From Acidobacteriota bacterium (GTDB taxonomy: Bacteria; Acidobacteriota; Aminicenantia; Aminicenantales; Saccharicenantaceae): a stretch of DNA of 64,000 nt. This document shows positions 60,596 through 64,000 of this stretch, piece after piece; the stretch's first letter is position 1, and each line of letters begins with the position of its first letter. The translations under genes and the position numbers were made by a program. The stretch is taken from positions 1,055,846 through 1,119,845 of the forward strand of contig JBDKSB010000012.1 in the NCBI GenBank assembly GCA_039683095.1, given 5' to 3'. The notes under the pieces were generated by a model. The model searched no databases and had not been told where the DNA came from. It was given only the letters and a program-made list of their open reading frames with translations.

Positions 60596-61246
60596 TCAGA
60601 TGACCAAGATCTCGTTCACCACTTCGTTGACGCCCGGCGCGGACCAGGCGACCCGGCCGGCCTCGTCCCGCTCCGCCCAGGAACGGACGGCCCCCTTCAA
60701 CGTGACCTTGGCGCCTTTCGTCGTCACCTTGATCCCCGAGGCATCGATCATCGCGCTCCTTTCGAGCGCCGCCTCGATCTTCGTTTTGACCTCGACCGGC
60801 GAGACGGCCGGCTTGATCGAGATGTCGTTCGCCAGGCCCCGGACACCCATCAGGTTGCGCACGGCGTCCCCGGCCGCTTCCCTCTGATACCGCCAGTCCA
60901 CTTCGCCGCTCAGGGTCACCCACCCGCCCTGCACCTGCACCTTGACGCGGTCGCGGGGAACGTACGAATTCCAGTCGAGGACGTTCGCCGCCGCCCGGGC
61001 GATGTCCTGGTCCGACCGTTCATAGATCCCGGGCAGCTTGACGTCGATCTCCTCGACCACCGCCTTGACTCCGGAGACCCGCCCGGCCGCCCGCTCAGCC
61101 GCCCATTTCTCCGGGTAGGTGTCGACGTGTCCGCTCAGCGTCACGATGCCGTCCTTAACGGCCACCCCGATCTCCGCCGGATCGACGCGCGGCTCCCAGT
61201 CGAGCTCGTTCATGACGTCCGTCTGCAGTTCCTTGTCGCTTTTCAT
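60596..61246 (-). CDS. protein with three BON domains
   Basis: A 216-residue protein made of three BON repeats, each with a pattern like IGVAVKDGIVTLSGHVDTYPEKWAAERAAGRVSGVKAVVEEI, then VKVQVQGGWVTLSGEVDWRYQREAAGDAVRNLMGVRGLANDI, then IKVTTKGAKVTLKGAVRSWAERDEAGRVAWSAPGVNEVVNEI. No signal peptide is seen, so it may be cytoplasmic, unlike OsmY. ATG 61246 follows a G-rich site. It comes 87 nt after the hsp20 gene and probably shares its promoter, suggesting a stress role. Confidence 0.9.
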   Translation of the reverse strand: MKSDKELQTDVMNELDWEPRVDPAEIGVAVKDGIVTLSGHVDTYPEKWAAERAAGRVSGVKAVVEEIDVKLPGIYERSDQDIARAAANVLDWNSYVPRDRVKVQVQGGWVTLSGEVDWRYQREAAGDAVRNLMGVRGLANDISIKPAVSPVEVKTKIEAALERSAMIDASGIKVTTKGAKVTLKGAVRSWAERDEAGRVAWSAPGVNEVVNEILVI

Positions 61247-61333
61247 ATCCCCCCCTTCGCGCCGTCCCCCGCGTCCGGGAGAGGCGCTCAATCCCGTTTC
61301 ATGGAAGCGCCGCGTTGTTCGCGCGGCGCCGGC

Positions 61334-61807
61334 CTACGGCTTCCCGCCCACGGGGATCTTCTTCTGCTTGACCTCGGCCGACTTCGGCAGGGTGATCTCG
61401 AGGATCCCCTTATCAAAGTTGGCGTCGATCTTGCCGGCGTCCACCGTCGCGGGCAGGGCAATCGACCGGGAGAAGCTGCCGCAGGAGCTCTCGGTGTAAT
61501 GGTATCCCTTCTTGTTGACCTCGGACTCGCCGTGTTTCTCGCCGGAGACGGTCAGGACGTCGCCGGCCACGGAGACATCCACGTCTTCCTTCTTGACGCC
61601 GGGCAGCTCGACCTTGACGACGTACTTGTCGTCCTTTTCCGTCACGTCGAGGACGGGCCACCAGCCTCCCTCCTCCGCCGGAAGGCGCCGCCAGGCCGCC
61701 GGCAGGAACGGCCAGCCGAAGGCATCGTCCAGGCGCCGGCCCAGCTCCTCCACGTCGCCGAACGGCCTCCAAACCGTCAAGCCCTTTTCCGGTTTCCCCC
61801 TGATCAT
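61334..61807 (-). CDS. Hsp20 / alpha-crystallin small heat shock protein
   Basis: A 157-residue small heat shock protein. The N-terminal part (VWRPFGDVEELGRRLDDAFGWPF) is followed by the alpha-crystallin domain: PVLDVTEKDDKYVVKVELPGVKKEDVDVSVAGDVLTVSGEK, GSFSRSIALPATVDAGKIDANFDKGILEITLPK, and the C-terminal I-x-V type motif KKIPVGG. It holds unfolding proteins as a cytoplasmic chaperone. ATG follows GGAGG. Confidence 0.95.
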   Translation of the reverse strand: MIRGKPEKGLTVWRPFGDVEELGRRLDDAFGWPFLPAAWRRLPAEEGGWWPVLDVTEKDDKYVVKVELPGVKKEDVDVSVAGDVLTVSGEKHGESEVNKKGYHYTESSCGSFSRSIALPATVDAGKIDANFDKGILEITLPKSAEVKQKKIPVGGKP

Positions 61808-61916
61808 AGGACTGACCTCCTCTCCAAAGATGCGAACGGCCTTTAGCGGCCGGACTGCGCCCTGGATCTCATTCGCCCTGACCGAGCGGACGGTTAATCC
61901 CCTGATGCCGATTTAA

Positions 61917-61945
61917 GTAATAGGTCTCCGAGGCGGGTTTGTCAA
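61917..61945 (-). promoter_or_regulatory. promoter of the hsp20-BON operon
   Basis: Minus strand perfect TTGACA, 17-nt spacer, TATTAC, with a leader of about 100 nt to hsp20. I saw no CIRCE element. The remainder of the 61808-62028 gap has no gene. Confidence 0.65.
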
Positions 61946-62028
61946 ATGGGGCGGGAACCCTTTCGCCGCATCGCGGCGCCGCGTAGGCCTTCGGGGCCGG
62001 CCCGGCTTTGCGCCCCGAGGCCCCCGCG

Positions 62029-63843
62029 TCACTCCTCGAGAAGGAAAGCGACCGCTACGGTGCCCGCCCCGGCGTTAGTCCCGATCGCCGGGGAGGCGTC
62101 CATGATGAAGGCGGGCGGGCCGCCGAAAACGGCCTCGACCTCCGCGGCGTAAGCGAGGGCGTCTTTCGGGTTGTGGACGTGAAGGATGCAGAAGTCCCGG
62201 ATGCGGCCCGTGCGGGCCTCCGCCCTCAGGCGCCGCAGGATCTTGCGCAGGCTGCCCTTCTGGCTGAAGGCCTTGTCCGAGAGCCTGGCCTCCCCCTCCT
62301 CGTTCAGGGAGACGATCGGCTTGAGGTTCAGGAGCCTGCCGGCCGCGCCGGCCAGCGGACGGACCCGGCCGCTGCGGACCATGGCCTTCAGCGTCCGGAC
62401 GCCGACCAGGAGCCTGGACCCGCGGATCGCCCGCTCGGCGTCGGCCGCGATCTCGTCGTGGGGCCGCCCTTCCTCGATGAGCCTGGCCGTCCGGAGGACC
62501 AGGAGCCCGAGGCCGCCGGACAGGGTCCGCGAGTCGATGACCGTGATGGCCTTGCCCGTTTGCCGGGACACCCGGCGGGCGGCCGTGAGGCTGTTCGAAT
62601 ACGTGCCGCTCAGCTTCTGGGCGATGTGGATGGCGATGATCGAGTCGTAGTGGGCGGCCAGGTTCGCGTACAGGCTTTCGAAGGCCTGGGGCGTCGGCTG
62701 GGCCGTCTTGGGGAGTTCCGGCTCCGTTTCGAGCAGGCCGTAGAACTGGTCCGTGGTGATGGTGACCTTGTCGAGGTAGAAGCTGTCGCCGAAGCTCACA
62801 TGCAGGGGCACCACGTGGACCTGGAAACGATCGAGGATCTCCCGGGGCAGGTCGCAGGTCGAATCGGTCACCAGGGCGATCGGCCACTTCCGGGCGTGGG
62901 CGGCCTCGTACTGCCGGAGCATGTCGTCGGCCTTCTGGAAGGCGATGATCCCGGCGCCGCGGACGCGCTGGAAGAGCTCGGCCGGCCTATCGGTGTGGAC
63001 GTGGAACCGGAGCGCCTCCGGCGAGCCGGCCAGGACGAGCGAGTCGCCGAAGGCCGCGACCTCGCGCTTGAGGGCCTCCGGGTCGAGCGGCCGACCGGGC
63101 CGGGGCTTGATCAGGGCCTCGGTGCAATAGCGGCGGCCGACCGAGCCGGCAGGGACCTCGACCGCCGGCTCGATGACGAGCGCCCCCCGCGCGGCCGAGG
63201 GCAGCTTCTTGTGCGACGGCTTGGCCAGGAAGTCGAGCATGCCCTCGAGGAACAGGACGACGCCCTTGGAGCCGGCGTCGACGACGTTGGCCCGACGCAT
63301 CGCCTCGAGCTTGAGCCGGGTCTCCTGGAGCGCCTCGACAGCCCGGGCCTGGGCCTTGGTCAGGGCCCTGAGGAAGCGGCCGTTTTCCTCGGGCTCGTCC
63401 TTGTGCGAGGCCATGGACTCGGCCCAGCGGCGGATGACCGTGATCATCGTGCCCTCGCGGGGCTCGGCGATGGCCTCGTACATGTAGCGGACGGCGCCGC
63501 GGACGGACTGGCCGAACCGGGCCAGCGACATCTCGGGCGAGTCGGCGGCCTCGGCGGCCATGCCGTAGAGGAACTGGGCGAAGATGACGCCCGAGTTGCC
63601 GCGGGCGCCCTCCAGGGCCGCGGCCGCGATGGCCGTCGACGTCACCTTGAACGACCGGTGCGGCCGGACGCGCTCGATGATGGCCCGGACGGTCGAGGCC
63701 AGGTTGGACCCGGTGTCGGCGTCGGGCACGGGGAAGACGTTGATGCGGTTGAGTTCCTTCTGGTTCTCCAGTATGCGCTTGGCCCCGGCCAGGAAGGCGT
63801 AATAATAGCCTTTCCCGGTCAGGCGCAGACTCGGTTTCTTCAT
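62029..63843 (-). CDS. DhaL/DAK2-DegV fusion protein (FakA-FakB-like)
   Basis: A 604-residue fusion. Residues about 1-215 are a DhaL/FakA-type kinase domain: NRINVFPVPDADTGSNLAST (metal-binding Asp), ALEGARGNSGVIFAQFL and VVDAGSKGVVLFLEG. A middle part (about 220-310) follows, then a DegV/FakB fatty-acid-binding domain (about 320-604): ALVTDSTCDLP, VVPLHVSFGDSFYLD, AQPTPQAFESLY, QKLSGTYSNSLTAA and VIDSRTLSGGLGL. In other bacteria FakA and FakB are separate proteins phosphorylating exogenous fatty acids; here both are in one chain. Confidence 0.9.
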   Translation of the reverse strand: MKKPSLRLTGKGYYYAFLAGAKRILENQKELNRINVFPVPDADTGSNLASTVRAIIERVRPHRSFKVTSTAIAAAALEGARGNSGVIFAQFLYGMAAEAADSPEMSLARFGQSVRGAVRYMYEAIAEPREGTMITVIRRWAESMASHKDEPEENGRFLRALTKAQARAVEALQETRLKLEAMRRANVVDAGSKGVVLFLEGMLDFLAKPSHKKLPSAARGALVIEPAVEVPAGSVGRRYCTEALIKPRPGRPLDPEALKREVAAFGDSLVLAGSPEALRFHVHTDRPAELFQRVRGAGIIAFQKADDMLRQYEAAHARKWPIALVTDSTCDLPREILDRFQVHVVPLHVSFGDSFYLDKVTITTDQFYGLLETEPELPKTAQPTPQAFESLYANLAAHYDSIIAIHIAQKLSGTYSNSLTAARRVSRQTGKAITVIDSRTLSGGLGLLVLRTARLIEEGRPHDEIAADAERAIRGSRLLVGVRTLKAMVRSGRVRPLAGAAGRLLNLKPIVSLNEEGEARLSDKAFSQKGSLRKILRRLRAEARTGRIRDFCILHVHNPKDALAYAAEVEAVFGGPPAFIMDASPAIGTNAGAGTVAVAFLLEE

Positions 63844-63882
63844 GCTTCTCTTGCGACCTTATATCACGCGGATAAAGGCCGT

Positions 63883-63891
63883 ATTATAGCA
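63883..63891 (-). promoter_or_regulatory. extended -10 promoter of the DhaL-DegV gene
   Basis: Minus strand TGC-TATAAT, perfect -10 with TGn, about 40 nt upstream of the ATG. The -35 is weak. Confidence 0.6.
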
Positions 63892-63906
63892 GAGTCCGCC
63901 TTGTCT

Positions 63907-64000
63907 TCAGAGGAACTTGACGTCGAGCGCCGAGTGGGCGTCCTTGGCCACCGAGACGGTCAGCATCAGGGTAGCCTTGTCCGCGGTCGAGGCGACGACC
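63907..64000 (-). CDS. C-terminal end of an unidentified protein (partial)
   Basis: An open minus frame enters from the right edge and stops at TGA (63907-63909). The 30 visible residues (...TLMLTVSVAKDAHSALDVKFL) are too few for a family call. Gene order suggests it may be followed by the DhaL-DegV gene on the same strand. Confidence 0.45.
   Translation of the reverse strand, partial: VVASTADKATLMLTVSVAKDAHSALDVKFL

Noticed and set aside
63907-64000. Alanyl-tRNA synthetase-like C-terminus at the right edge
   Set aside because: A few residues recall DHHA1 sequences, but 30 residues ending abruptly after LDVKFL do not support the call.
1-64000. CRISPR array, prophage or insertion sequence
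   Set aside because: No regularly spaced direct repeats, cas, phage structural or transposase genes were seen by reading both strands.

Overview
The window is high-GC DNA from a Gram-negative bacterium with an outer membrane: TolC-type channels, RND pumps, a LolA carrier, a TonB-dependent receptor and many lipoproteins. Gene style (GWxTD-domain protein, 6-bladed propeller protein, NEW3-type exported protein beside ABC-2 permeases, DUF4382 lipoprotein) suggests the Acidobacteriota / Candidatus Aminicenantes neighbourhood. That placement is inference from gene content; no rRNA or other marker was compared. The window looks chromosomal: it carries rplM-rpsI-rpsB-tsf-pyrH-frr, lepA, der, tsaD, tatA, a tRNA-Leu and tmRNA. 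I saw no prophage, transposase gene or CRISPR array.

Left region (1-10.4 kb). A two-component system (GAF histidine kinase plus NtrC-type sigma-54 activator, reading left) sits between two near-identical sigma-54 promoters. One drives a tolC-like gene leftward. The other drives a rightward operon of an exported NEW3-type protein, one ABC ATPase and three related ABC-2 permeases. This looks like one signal-controlled envelope transport module and is the best candidate here for an undescribed system. It ends at a roughly 200-bp nested palindrome before tsaD.

Middle (12-31.7 kb). An RND operon (adaptor, beta-propeller protein, two different RND permeases overlapping by 4 nt) is followed by a leftward group of small exported or unknown genes ending in mtnA. 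An AT-rich patch of about 300 bp follows, then lepA, tatA, a ROK kinase, a large TonB-dependent receptor and a convergent GWxTD protein. The last two share a palindrome that encodes both C-termini.

Right-middle (31.7-48.3 kb). tRNA-Leu(CAG), a bacterial eRF1-like protein, a TetR-RND-adaptor-TolC operon with three phased operator-like palindromes, a tyrosine recombinase, an MBL hydrolase, an AMMECR1 protein, a sodium/solute symporter, lolA, and an ECF sigma / anti-sigma / bactofilin-like membrane protein operon with a probable self-recognised promoter.

Right (48.3-64 kb). Translation operon, rhomboid protease, TPR lipoprotein, amidase-GerMN-der operon, tmRNA, GH27 glycosidase, DUF4382 lipoprotein, BON and Hsp20 genes, and a DhaL-DegV (FakA-FakB-like) fusion. 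Many promoters are readable as TTGACA-like / TATAAT-like pairs with a 17-nt spacer. Several genes instead start 7-11 nt after an extended -10 box and look leaderless or nearly so. All function calls come from reading translated sequence without database searches.
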